Position numbers and translations under genes: made by a program. The notes beneath the pieces are model-generated. The model ran no database searches and was not told where the DNA came from. It saw only the letters and a program-made list of their open reading frames with translations. A DNA stretch of 64,000 bases from Streptomyces sp. CB02366 (GTDB lineage: Bacteria; Actinomycetota; Actinomycetes; Streptomycetales; Streptomycetaceae): assembly GCF_001905905.1 (NCBI RefSeq), contig NZ_LIVT01000005.1:1-64000 (forward strand). Direction: 5' to 3'. Position 1 is the stretch's first letter. Every line of letters starts with the position of its first letter. This document shows positions 43,911-52,368 of the stretch, one piece after another.

Positions 43911-44126
43911 ATGGCATCTCTACCGACCCCTCCCGCACAGCCGGACGACGACACCGGCGCATACGTCGGCCTCGCCGCCGACGCCGCCGAACGGCAGGCC
44001 AGGAGCCGCGGCTGGGACACGGTCCGGGCGGTCCCGCCGGGCACGTTCCTCACCATGGAGTTCCGGCAGGGCCGCATCAACTTCCAGGTCGAGGACGGCG
44101 CCGTGACGCGCTGCTGGGTGGGCTGA
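43911..44126 (+). CDS. Peptidase inhibitor I78 family-like protein
   Basis: The 71-residue protein has the I78 layout: AYVGLAADAAERQARSRGW (helix), a proline-rich VRAVPPGTFLTMEFRQGRIN loop that would carry the reactive site, and a C-terminal VEDGAVTRCWVG strand. I78 proteins are serine-protease inhibitors of the potato-inhibitor-I fold. No signal peptide is present, so it may act inside the cell, perhaps on endogenous proteases. A strong bidirectional terminator follows. Confidence 0.8.
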   Translation: MASLPTPPAQPDDDTGAYVGLAADAAERQARSRGWDTVRAVPPGTFLTMEFRQGRINFQVEDGAVTRCWVG

Positions 44127-44135
44127 CCGCCCGGT

Positions 44136-44185
44136 CCGGACATGCCGATGGCCCCGACCTCGGTCGGGGCCATCGGCATGTCCGG
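44136..44185. terminator. Bidirectional terminator after the I78 gene
   Basis: A perfect 23-bp stem (44136-44158 with 44163-44185) and a CTCG loop lie between the convergent I78 and PAP2 genes. It is long enough to stop both transcripts. Confidence 0.88.
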
Positions 44186-44234
44186 GACGTGTACGAGGAG
44201 GGCCGGGACCTCCGGCGCGGCCGGAGGGGCGGGA

Positions 44235-45254
44235 TCAGCCCCCGGCCACCGGGCGCGCCGGACTGCCCGCGCGCGGGCCCCGCTCCGCGTGCGGCGGCGG
44301 GCGCCGGACGCCCGCCGGGGCCACCGGCATACCGCCCGGCCGTGCGGGGTGCCCGGTGTGGGCCCGCGCCCGGACGCCCGCCCCCGCCGGTCCGGCGGAC
44401 AGCGCCGGAGCGGGCGGGGCGCTCGCCGCGGTTTCGGCGGCGAGGCCGTCGGCCGCCATCGACTGCGGCAGCAGCACCGGCTGCGGTCCGGCATCGGCCG
44501 CCGGCGCCGGGCGGGCCCCGCCGCGCCGCTCCCGCCACCGCTCGCGCATCTGGAAGATCCAGGTCTCGGTCCGGGCGATGAGCGGCTCGAACCACGGCAG
44601 CGCCAGCAGGATCAGCAGCCCGGCCGCCCAGCCCAGCAGGACGTCGCTGAGCCAGTGCGTACCGATGTAGACCGTGGTCAGCCCCACGCCCAGCGAGACC
44701 GTCGCGGACACGGCGGACAGATAGCGTCTGGCGCGTGGCGTGGTGGCCAGGTAGGCGAGGATTCCCCAGGTCACGACGGCGTTCGCGGTGTGCCCGGAGG
44801 GAAATATATCGCCGCCGGCGAACATCTCGGCCGAGCCGATCTGCGTCGCGTAGTGCGGACCGAGCCGTCCGAGCCCCAGCTTGACCGCGCCCACCGTCAC
44901 ATTGAGCAGCAGCAGGGACGTGCCGAGGACCAGCAGCGGCCGGAGGGTGTGCTGACGCCAGGAGCGCCAGCCCAGCCAGCAGGCGACCATCACCGCCGTG
45001 GGGCCGCGCTGGCCGAGCACGACGTAGTAGTCGAGGAAGGCGTGCAGCTCCGGCCACTGCTGGTAGGGCCGGAACAGCATGACCTTCCAGTCCAGAGCCA
45101 CCAGCCAGGACGTGATCAGCACCGCCCAGACGATGGCGACGTAGAACGCCAGCGTCCCGCCGAAGAGGGCGATGCGGTGACGGCTCATCCGCGGCGCCTC
45201 TATCTTCGGCGGTTCCGGCTCCCGGTCCAGCCGGGCAAAGATGTCGGTACGCAC
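44235..45254 (-). CDS. PAP2 family membrane phosphatase
   Basis: The 339-residue protein has six hydrophobic helices between about residues 30 and 225 and a PAP2 core: KLGLGRLGP (motif 1-like), FPSGHTANAVVTW (motif 2), and VYIGTHWLSDVLLGW (motif 3). The expected Arg of the third motif (SRx5H) is Thr, and the motif 1 RP is imperfect. The C-terminal 110 residues are disordered and Pro/Ala/Arg-rich. It could dephosphorylate lipid phosphates or undecaprenyl pyrophosphate. GTG at 45254 is chosen; ATG at 45188 (with GAGG upstream) is a plausible shorter start. Confidence 0.82.
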   Translation of the reverse strand: MRTDIFARLDREPEPPKIEAPRMSRHRIALFGGTLAFYVAIVWAVLITSWLVALDWKVMLFRPYQQWPELHAFLDYYVVLGQRGPTAVMVACWLGWRSWRQHTLRPLLVLGTSLLLLNVTVGAVKLGLGRLGPHYATQIGSAEMFAGGDIFPSGHTANAVVTWGILAYLATTPRARRYLSAVSATVSLGVGLTTVYIGTHWLSDVLLGWAAGLLILLALPWFEPLIARTETWIFQMRERWRERRGGARPAPAADAGPQPVLLPQSMAADGLAAETAASAPPAPALSAGPAGAGVRARAHTGHPARPGGMPVAPAGVRRPPPHAERGPRAGSPARPVAGG

Positions 45255-45762
45255 CCAATCGACGTTACAGCGAGTGAGTGTGGGAGCAGGCCGAACCGGC
45301 CGCTTTGTGATGACGATGTGATGTGGACTTCGTCTCGAAACGAGGTCTTTTCCGGGGCCGGAGAAGAAACTCCGTGATCTTGGCCCCATGGTCCGACCGA
45401 TTGTCCGTCCGTTCGTCCGCCGACGTGTTTGACCTCTCGGAAATAGGGCCGCATCCAAATCCCCGGCAATTGATACCGCCATTCGGGGGAGGTGCGTCCG
45501 GTCGCGGCGGCGCCCGCGCCCCCGCCGCCCGCCCCCCTCCGGAAGCGGGCCGCGGGCGGGCCGGCAAGGGAGCCCCCGTCCGGACCCGGAATGGCGTACG
45601 CCACACTGTGCGGCGGGCCGGGGTATGACGTGGACCACGTGTGACCTCACCGAACTCGCGTACGCTGACGCTTCACTCGCCCGTCGATGCCGGGCCCGAG
45701 GGACGCGCGCCCCGCGTCGCCGCCGGTCCGCCGAGCGCGAGGACTCATCGGGAGGTACGCAG
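45255..45762. other. Divergent intergenic region PAP2 / MFS exporter
   Basis: No gene was recognised. A perfect 13-bp palindrome ACGTGG-A-CCACGT (45628-45640) lies 123 bp upstream of the exporter start and is a candidate operator. The sequence between 45410 and 45490 is AT-richer. Confidence 0.5.
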
Positions 45763-47496
45763 ATGACCGGGACGACCACGGCCGTGAGCCGGCTGCGCCG
45801 GGCCGCCGACGGCGCCGACCGCTGGGTCGTCCTCGTGGTCCTCTGCCTCAGCCTGCTGGTCGTCGCGCTGGACGCGACCGTGCTCCACGTCGCCGTCCCC
45901 TCCCTCACCGAGGACCTCCGCCCGAGCGGACCGGCCCTCCTGTGGATCGTCGACGCCTACCCCCTCGTCTGCGCCTCGCTCCTCATCCTCTTCGGCACGC
46001 TGGGTGACCGGGTCGGCAGACGGCGCGTGCTGCTCCTGGGCTACGTGCTGTTCGGCGTCGCCTCCGCCCTCGCCGCGTCGGCCCACTCGCCCGCCGTGCT
46101 GATAGCGGCCCGCGCCCTGCTGGGCGTCGGCGGCGCGATGATCATGCCCGCCACGCTGTCGATCGTCCGCCAGGTCTTCCCCGACCGCCGGGAGCGGGCG
46201 CTCGCCATCGGGGTGTGGACCGCGGTGGCGGCGATCGGCGCGGCCACCGGTCCGGTCGTCGGCGGTTTCCTGGTCGAGCACTTCTGGTGGGGCTCGGTCT
46301 TCCTGATCAACATCCCGCTGATGGCCGTGATCCTGCCGCTGGGCTGCTGGCTGCTGCCCGAGTCGCGCGGCGGCGGCGACGGCCCGTGGGACGTGCTGGG
46401 GGCGCTGACGGCCGCCGCCGGTGTGCTCGGCGTCGTCCTGGGCGTCAAACGGCTGGGCGCGGGCGCGGGCCTCCTAGACCCCGGAGCGCTGATCCCCTCG
46501 GTCCTCGGAGCGGCGCTCCTGATCCTCTTCGTAAGGCGGCAGAAGCGCCGCGCGCACCCGCTGATCGACCTGACGATGTTCGCCCGTCCCGCCTTCTCCA
46601 CCGCCGTCGGCTGCATCGTGCTCGCCATGCTGGCGCTGGTCGGCCTCCAGCTGATCGCCGTCCAGTACCTCCAACTGGTGCTGGGGCTCGGTCCGCTGGA
46701 GACCGGCCTGCGGCTGCTGCCGCTGACCTTCGCGGCCATGGCGGCGGGTGCCACCGGCTCGTACACCCTGCGCCGCCTCGGGCCCCGCCGGATGGTCGGC
46801 TGGGGCTTCGTGCTCACCGCCGCCTCGGTGCTGCTGCTCACCTCGATGGGACAGCACGATCGGCCCGCCCTGCTGACCTGCGGTTTCATCCTGCTCGGCT
46901 TCGGTCTGCAGACCACGCTCTTCGGGGCGTACGAGTCGATGCTGAGCGACGCCCCGCCGGAACGGGCGGGCGGCGCGGCGGCGATCGGCGAGACCTCGTA
47001 CCAACTGGGCGCGGGCCTCGGCATCGCCCTGCTCGGCAGCGTCATGAACGCCGCGTACGCTCCCGGCCTCGCCTCCCTGCACGAGAAGGGCGTCCCCGCC
47101 CACGCCGGGGCGGCGGCCTCCCACTCGCTGGGCGAGGCGTACCAGGTGGCCGCGCACCTGGGCGGACCGATGGGCGACCTGCTGCGCTCCACCGCCCGGC
47201 ACGCCTTCGTCGAGGGCCTCCACATCACCCTCCTGGTCAGCGCCGGACTGCTGCTGCTCGGGGCGCTGGCCGCGCTGCGGCTGCCCCGGGCCATGGACTG
47301 CCCGGCGCGGGAGGCGGCCCCGCCGCGCGCCGGGGCCGCCGCGTCCCCGGCCGAGGGCGCCGGGGCCGCGCCGTCCAAACGCCGGGCTCCCGGAGCGGTC
47401 CGGGCGCTCGGACCCGACCGGCCGGTCCCGCGCCCGGTGGCGCCCGCCCGGCGCGAGCCGGCCGAGGCGACCGGCTCTGGACGAGCGGCACACTGA
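45763..47496 (+). CDS. MFS transporter of the DHA2 (14-TMS) drug-exporter type
   Basis: The 577-residue integral membrane protein begins near the first helix (VVLVVLCLSLLVVALDATVL) and carries the family motif A (GTLGDRVGRRRVLLLGYVLFG) and motif C-like (AIGAATGPVVGGFL). Thirteen to fourteen helices are visible, followed by a disordered Pro/Ala/Arg C-terminus. DHA2 exporters expel cationic drugs and antibiotics by proton antiport. The ATG at 45763 has GGGAGG upstream. A palindrome in the upstream region may bind a local repressor, but no repressor gene is adjacent. Confidence 0.88.
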   Translation: MTGTTTAVSRLRRAADGADRWVVLVVLCLSLLVVALDATVLHVAVPSLTEDLRPSGPALLWIVDAYPLVCASLLILFGTLGDRVGRRRVLLLGYVLFGVASALAASAHSPAVLIAARALLGVGGAMIMPATLSIVRQVFPDRRERALAIGVWTAVAAIGAATGPVVGGFLVEHFWWGSVFLINIPLMAVILPLGCWLLPESRGGGDGPWDVLGALTAAAGVLGVVLGVKRLGAGAGLLDPGALIPSVLGAALLILFVRRQKRRAHPLIDLTMFARPAFSTAVGCIVLAMLALVGLQLIAVQYLQLVLGLGPLETGLRLLPLTFAAMAAGATGSYTLRRLGPRRMVGWGFVLTAASVLLLTSMGQHDRPALLTCGFILLGFGLQTTLFGAYESMLSDAPPERAGGAAAIGETSYQLGAGLGIALLGSVMNAAYAPGLASLHEKGVPAHAGAAASHSLGEAYQVAAHLGGPMGDLLRSTARHAFVEGLHITLLVSAGLLLLGALAALRLPRAMDCPAREAAPPRAGAAASPAEGAGAAPSKRRAPGAVRALGPDRPVPRPVAPARREPAEATGSGRAAH

Positions 47497-47597
47497 GCCG
47501 TAACGTCAGCACGACGCCCGACTACCACTGCTAGTTTTCGGAGGGCGGGACTCTCCCGGCCCCTCCGAGCACCGTGCGAGCCGCCGGAGGCGCCCCC

Positions 47598-48818
47598 ATG
47601 TCCAGCACCGAGTCCGCGAAGCGGTCGAAGCTCCCGCCGTTCGACCCCGCGGACCCCCTCGGCATCGACGACCTGCTCGGCCCCGACGACCTCGCGATCC
47701 GCGACACCGTCCGCGCCTGGGCCGCCGACCGCGTCCTGCCGCACATCGCCGAGTGGTACGAGAAGGGCGAACTGCCCGGCATCCGGGAGCTGGCCCGCGA
47801 GCTCGGCGCGCTGGGCGCGCTCGGCATGTCCCTCGACGGGTACGGCTGCGCCGGGGCGAGCGCCGTCCAGTACGGGCTGGCCTGCCTGGAACTAGAGGCC
47901 GCCGACTCCGGTATCCGCTCGCTGGTCTCCGTACAGGGGTCGCTCGCGATGTACGCGATCCACCGCTACGGCTCCGAGGAGCAGAAGCGGCGGTGGCTGC
48001 CCGGGATGGCGGCCGGCGAGACCATCGGCTGCTTCGGTCTGACCGAGCCCGACCACGGCTCGGACCCGGCCGGGATGCGGACGTACGCCAGGCGCGACGG
48101 CGAGGACTGGGTGCTCACCGGCCGCAAGATGTGGATCACCAACGGCTCGGTGGCCGGAGTCGCCGTCGTCTGGGCGCAGACCGACGAGGGCGAGGACGGC
48201 CGGGGTGTCCGGGGGTTCGTCGTGCCGACCGACGCCGCCGGGTTCTCCGCCCCGGAGATCCGGCACAAGTGGTCGCTGCGCGCCTCGGTCACCAGCGAGC
48301 TGGTCATGGACGAGGTGCGGCTGCCGGCCGACGCGGTGCTCCCGGAGGCGAAGGGGCTGCGCGGTCCGCTGAGCTGTCTGAGCCACGCCCGCTACGGCAT
48401 CGTCTGGGGGGCCATGGGCGCGGCACGCGCCAGCTTCGCGTCGGCCCTCGACTACGCGCGGGGCCGGGAGCAGTTCGGCCGGCCGATCGGCGGCTTCCAG
48501 CTCACCCAGGCCAAACTGGCGGACATGGCCCTGGAACTGCACAAGGGCATCCTGCTCGCCCACCACCTGGGCCGCCGGATGGACGCGGGCGCCCTGCGGC
48601 CGGAGCAGGTCAGTTTCGGCAAGCTCAACAACGTGCGGGAGGCGATCGAGATCTGCCGCACCGCGCGCACGATCCTCGGGGCCAACGGGATCTCGCTGGA
48701 GTACCCGGTGATGCGGCACGCCACGAACCTGGAGTCGGTGCTCACCTACGAGGGGACCGTGGAGATGCACCAGTTGGTCCTGGGCAAGGCGCTCACCGGC
48801 CTCGACGCCTTCCGGTGA
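47598..48818 (+). CDS. Acyl-CoA dehydrogenase, glutaryl-CoA dehydrogenase-like
   Basis: The 406-residue flavoenzyme contains RSLVSVQGSLAMYAIHRYG, FGLTEPDHGSDPAGM (FAD-contact), and the catalytic-Glu region TYEGTVEMHQLVLGKALTG, all closest to glutaryl-CoA dehydrogenases. The reaction would be oxidation and decarboxylation of glutaryl-CoA to crotonyl-CoA in lysine/tryptophan breakdown. GGAGG precedes the ATG at 47598. The gene stands alone, between the exporter and the sepF-like gene. Confidence 0.9.
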   Translation: MSSTESAKRSKLPPFDPADPLGIDDLLGPDDLAIRDTVRAWAADRVLPHIAEWYEKGELPGIRELARELGALGALGMSLDGYGCAGASAVQYGLACLELEAADSGIRSLVSVQGSLAMYAIHRYGSEEQKRRWLPGMAAGETIGCFGLTEPDHGSDPAGMRTYARRDGEDWVLTGRKMWITNGSVAGVAVVWAQTDEGEDGRGVRGFVVPTDAAGFSAPEIRHKWSLRASVTSELVMDEVRLPADAVLPEAKGLRGPLSCLSHARYGIVWGAMGAARASFASALDYARGREQFGRPIGGFQLTQAKLADMALELHKGILLAHHLGRRMDAGALRPEQVSFGKLNNVREAIEICRTARTILGANGISLEYPVMRHATNLESVLTYEGTVEMHQLVLGKALTGLDAFR

Positions 48819-48887
48819 CGGAGGTGCGCCGGACCGCGCACGCCGGCCGGCCGCGGTGACCGGATCCGTCCCCGGCGAGCGCCCCGC

Positions 48888-49331
48888 TCAGCTCTGGTTG
48901 AAGAAGCCGTCGGCCTTCCGGCCGGCGGCTTCGCCCGCCACCACCTGGGTGTCGGCGGGGGAGAGCAGGAAGACCCGGGTGGCCACCCGGTCGATCGAGC
49001 CGCGCAGACCGAAGATCAGCCCGGCGGCGAAGTCCACCACGCGCTTGGCGTCGGCGGGGTCCATGGCCGTGAGGTTGACGATCACCGGGACGCCGTCCCG
49101 GAACAGCTCCCCGATGGCCCGCGCGTCCCGGAAGCTGTCCGGCGTCACCGTCGCGATCCGGCGGTCCCGCTCCTCGGCCGCCTCGGTGGCCACCTGCACC
49201 CGGGGGTCGGTGACCCAGGCGTGGCCGCCCGTGCCGGTCTCCGGACCGTCGTTGTACTCGTCGTCGTAGTACCGCTCGTCGTGGTCCTCCACGAGGCCCA
49301 GCCAGGCACTCGCCTTGCGCACCGATCCCAT
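48888..49331 (-). CDS. sflA: SepF-like cell division protein
   Basis: The 147-residue protein begins MGSVRKASAWLGLVEDHDER, an amphipathic membrane-targeting start, and has the SepF core RRIATVTPDSFRDARAIGEL and VIVNLTAMDPADAKRVVDFAAG, with FGLRGSIDRVATRVFLLSP. SepF tethers FtsZ to the membrane. Streptomyces have one canonical sepF near ftsZ and two SepF-like paralogues; the position of this one, next to a DUF5685 gene, fits the paralogue reported as SflA (S. coelicolor SCO1749). That assignment is from memory of gene order. Confidence 0.85.
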   Translation of the reverse strand: MGSVRKASAWLGLVEDHDERYYDDEYNDGPETGTGGHAWVTDPRVQVATEAAEERDRRIATVTPDSFRDARAIGELFRDGVPVIVNLTAMDPADAKRVVDFAAGLIFGLRGSIDRVATRVFLLSPADTQVVAGEAAGRKADGFFNQS

Positions 49332-49640
49332 GGACGCCTCCTCTCACCGCGGTTCTGTCGTGTTCCGCATCTCTTTCGTATCCCTATGGTCGTCCATGAT
49401 GCGGATACCGCGCCAAGTAGATAGTCGGCTCGCAGGCGATTCGTGACGCGACTGGTGCAGATGATGTGGCGGTTCGTCAGGGTTCGTCCTAGCTCAAGGG
49501 GGTTGCGAAAAGAAAATATGACGCTTCGGGCCGTACGGGTGATCCTGCTGACGGACGGGTGAACGGATGGCTCGATACGATGCACGACGCTTCGGTGCGC
49601 GAGCGTCGCGCACCGGCTGAACGGCTCACGGGGGATCGTC
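49332..49640. other. Divergent region sepF-like / DUF5685 with inverted repeat
   Basis: Besides the two promoters, a perfect 10-bp inverted repeat with a 3-nt centre (CGGTGCGCGA-GCG-TCGCGCACCG, 49593-49615) ends 25 bp before the DUF5685 start codon. AT-rich patches (GAAAAGAAAATATGACG near 49506) suggest promoter elements. No gene is seen. Confidence 0.5.
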
Positions 49641-50855
49641 GTGTTCGGAATCGTCAGGCCCTGCGTCCACCGGCTCACCGACGGGCTCAGGACCGAGTGG
49701 ACGGCCCATCTCTGCGGTCTCTGCCTGGCCCTGAGGGCGGATCACGGGCAATTCGCTCGTATAGTGACGAACTATGACGGGCTGATCGTCTCGGTTCTGA
49801 CGGAGGCTCAGATCGGCCGGACCCCCGGGGCGCGGCGCACCGCGGGCCCCTGCCCATTGCGCGCCATGCGCACCGCGCCGGTGGCCCGGGGCGAGGGGGC
49901 GCGGCTCGCCGCCGCCGTCTCGCTCGTCCTCGCCTCGGCCAAGGTCCGCGACCACGTCGCCGACCGGGACGGCCTGTTGGCCCGTCGCCCGGTCGCCGCC
50001 GCCGCGCGCCGGGTGGCCGCCGGGTGGGACCGCGCGGGAGCGCGCACCGGGGCGGCCCTGGGCTTCGACACCGCTCTCCTCGTCGACGCGGTGGACCGGC
50101 AGACCGGTGTCGAGGCGCTCGCCGGCCCCGGCACCCCGCTGCTGGCGGTCACCGAACCCACCGAGACCGCCACCGCCGCCGCCTTCGCGCACACCGCCGT
50201 CCTCGCCGGGAAGCCGCAGAACGCCGCGCCGCTCGCGGAGGCGGGCCGCCTCTTCGGGCGGCTCGCCCACCTGCTGGACGCCGTCGAGGACCGGGAGGCC
50301 GACGCGGCCTCGGGCGCCTGGAACCCGTTGACGGCCACCGCCACCCCGCTCGCCGAGGCGCGCCGGCTCTGCGACGACGCCCTGCACGGCGTACGGCTCG
50401 CGCTCCGCGAGGCGGAGTTCGCCGACGGCAAGCTCGTCCACGTCCTGCTCGCCCACGAACTGCGCCGCTCGGTCGACCGCGCGTTCGGCGCCTCCTCCTG
50501 CTCCCACCGGGAGGCCCCGGGACTGCCGGCGCCGGACGGTTCCTTCGGGCCCCCGCCGGGCAATCCGTACGGGGCGCCGCCCGGCAACCCGTACGCCCCC
50601 GGCGGCCCGGGCTCCCCGCCGCCCCCGCCGCAGCCGCCCCGCGACCGGCGCGGGCTGATCGCCGGGTGCCTGGTCTGGGCCGGTCTCGCCTGCACCTGCC
50701 AGATGTGCTGCGGAAGCTACGAGGACCCCTGGAGCCGGGAGCGGCGGGAGGCGCCCTGCAGCAACTGCGGCGACTGCTGCGAGGCGTGCGACTGCTGCGG
50801 CCAGTGCGGCGAGGGCTGCTGCTGTTGCGGAGAGTCCTGCGGCTGCGACTGCTGA
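49641..50855 (+). CDS. DUF5685 family protein with Cys-rich C-terminus
   Basis: The 404-residue protein starts MFGIVRPCVHRLTDGLRTEW, with a WTAHLCGLCLALRADHGQFA segment typical of DUF5685 proteins. The central 250 residues are helical. The C-terminal 55 residues contain more than twenty cysteines, mostly as CC and CxxC pairs (CSNCGDCCEACDCCGQC and CGCDC at the end), after a short hydrophobic segment (LIAGCLVWAGLACTC). Such a tail could bind several metal ions, or be a lipid/redox anchor. The GTG start has a GGGGA upstream. The function of the family is unknown. Confidence 0.8.
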   Translation: MFGIVRPCVHRLTDGLRTEWTAHLCGLCLALRADHGQFARIVTNYDGLIVSVLTEAQIGRTPGARRTAGPCPLRAMRTAPVARGEGARLAAAVSLVLASAKVRDHVADRDGLLARRPVAAAARRVAAGWDRAGARTGAALGFDTALLVDAVDRQTGVEALAGPGTPLLAVTEPTETATAAAFAHTAVLAGKPQNAAPLAEAGRLFGRLAHLLDAVEDREADAASGAWNPLTATATPLAEARRLCDDALHGVRLALREAEFADGKLVHVLLAHELRRSVDRAFGASSCSHREAPGLPAPDGSFGPPPGNPYGAPPGNPYAPGGPGSPPPPPQPPRDRRGLIAGCLVWAGLACTCQMCCGSYEDPWSRERREAPCSNCGDCCEACDCCGQCGEGCCCCGESCGCDC

Positions 50856-50872
50856 GCCCGGCAGGGCCCGGA

Positions 50873-51811
50873 TCACTTCAGCTCGGGCGGCGAGATCCGC
50901 GAGGTCTCGATCGCGGACCCGGTGACACCCCACTTCTTCAGGATGCGGTCATAGGTCCCGTCCGCCTTGAGCCGGTTGACCGCGGCCTGGAAGGCGGGGG
51001 CGAGCGGGGTGCCCTTCTCGAAGGCGAAGCCCACGTCGAGCCGTTTGAACTCGTTGAGGAAGCGCAGCCCCTCCTGCTGGGCCACCGCGTACCGCAGCCC
51101 GTTGATGGTGGACATCACCACATCGCTGCGCTTCTGCCGGAGCGAGATCCAGATGGCCGCCGGGTCGGCGTAGGTCTTCACCTGGTAGGGCTTCCTGCCC
51201 GCCGCCGCGCACCGGGACCGGTTCTCCTGGAGCGTCACCTCGAAGGTGGTGCCCGCCGCGGTGGCCACGTTCAGACCGCACAGCTGCGTGAGGTCGGTGA
51301 CCTCCTCGAGCGTGCTGTCCTCGCGGACCGCGAAGCCCTGCCCGTCGTTGACGTACGTCACGAAGTCGATGGTCCCGCGGCGTTCGTCGGTGACGCCGAA
51401 GTTCCCGGTGCCCAGGTCGTACTTGCCGCTGCCGAGCGCCGGCAGGATCGCCTCGAAGGACGCCACCTCGCGCTCCAGCGTCACCCCGAGCACCCGGGCC
51501 GCCGCATCAGCGAAGTCGATGTCGGCGCCGACCGGCGTGGAGCCGTCCTCCCGGTAGAAGGCGCTGGGCGGAGCGCCCACGGACGAGGCGATCCGCAGCG
51601 TGCCCGCCTCGCGCACCCGGGCGGGCAGCAGTCGCGCGGCGGCCTCGTCCTTGCGGACCGTCGAGACCACGTCCGTCTTCGGAACCCTCGCTCCGGCGGC
51701 TGCCCCGTCGGATCGGCCGTCCCCCGTGCCGGCCGGCTCGGCGCAGGCGGTGAGCGTCAGGGCGGCGACGGTGATGGACGCGAACAGGGCGGTATGCCGG
51801 GATCGGGACAT
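50873..51811 (-). CDS. ABC transporter solute-binding lipoprotein (amino-acid type)
   Basis: The 312-residue protein has a signal peptide with lipobox LTACAEP (Cys near 23), then a family 3 (polar amino acid) binding fold: EAGTLRIASSVGAPPSAFYR, VGADIDFADAAARVLG, YDLGTGNFGVTDERRGTIDF, and a C-terminal ADGTYDRILKKWGV. It is a paralogue of the protein encoded at 56887-57861. GGAGAAG precedes the ATG at 51811. The gene diverges from the permease gene, and a Cys-ending leader ORF lies about 290 nt upstream. Confidence 0.9.
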   Translation of the reverse strand: MSRSRHTALFASITVAALTLTACAEPAGTGDGRSDGAAAGARVPKTDVVSTVRKDEAAARLLPARVREAGTLRIASSVGAPPSAFYREDGSTPVGADIDFADAAARVLGVTLEREVASFEAILPALGSGKYDLGTGNFGVTDERRGTIDFVTYVNDGQGFAVREDSTLEEVTDLTQLCGLNVATAAGTTFEVTLQENRSRCAAAGRKPYQVKTYADPAAIWISLRQKRSDVVMSTINGLRYAVAQQEGLRFLNEFKRLDVGFAFEKGTPLAPAFQAAVNRLKADGTYDRILKKWGVTGSAIETSRISPPELK

Positions 51812-52368
51812 GGCGGTGCTTCTCCGGGTTCGTCGGGGGAGGCCGGCCACCCTCTCCGGCGCGGCGGCACGGCACGGGGCCGCGGCGGCGTGCGGAGCGG
51901 TGGAGCGTCGGCCGGAGGCAGAGAGGGATCGGCGAGGAAGGGCGGGGCGACGGCAGGGCGGGGCAACGGCAGGACAGGGCAGGCAAGGCGAGGGGAGGGT
52001 GACGCGGTGTGGTGGAGGTGAAGTCACGCGGGAGACGGGGCTCGAACGCCGGAGGAGAAGCGGCGTGAGCAGGGAGGAACCGGACAGCTGCGGGGTCGGC
52101 TCAACAGGAGGAGGACCACACGCGACCGAAGTCGATGTGGGAGCGGGTGACCAGCCACTGCTGCGGATGCATGGGCTCAGTGGACCAGCCATCCGGGTGC
52201 GCGTCAACCGGCGTGCGACGTACGGCTCACAGTGTGGACAGGCTTGACAACTCCCCGCGCACGCCGCTTATCTCGGAGGCGGACCGGCGCTGAGGGGCCC
52301 GGTCCGCGTGTGGTTTACCGGTGTGAAGGCGCGCCCCGTGTTCGAGCTGAACCTCCACGGAGCTCCCC
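51812..52368. promoter_or_regulatory. Divergent control region of the organosulfur-type cluster
   Basis: The region separates the divergent binding-protein and permease genes. On the minus strand it encodes a 23-residue Cys leader (52101-52172). Between the leader and the binding-protein gene I see no classical terminator/antiterminator pair. On the plus side no leader ORF was recognised; the permease has its own GGAG site. Confidence 0.6.
52101..52172 (-). CDS. Putative cysteine-responsive leader peptide
   Basis: A 23-codon ORF starts with ATG and reads MHPQQWLVTR followed by SHIDFGRVWSSSC. The RxHIDxxRxxSxxC pattern is the one I know from the small leader ORFs placed before cysteine, sulfate and sulfonate genes in Streptomyces, where ribosome stalling at Cys is thought to control expression. 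It is in the same direction as, and 290 nt upstream of, the binding-protein gene at 51811. It was found by hand and is too short for ordinary gene finding. Confidence 0.72.
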   Translation of the reverse strand: MHPQQWLVTRSHIDFGRVWSSSC

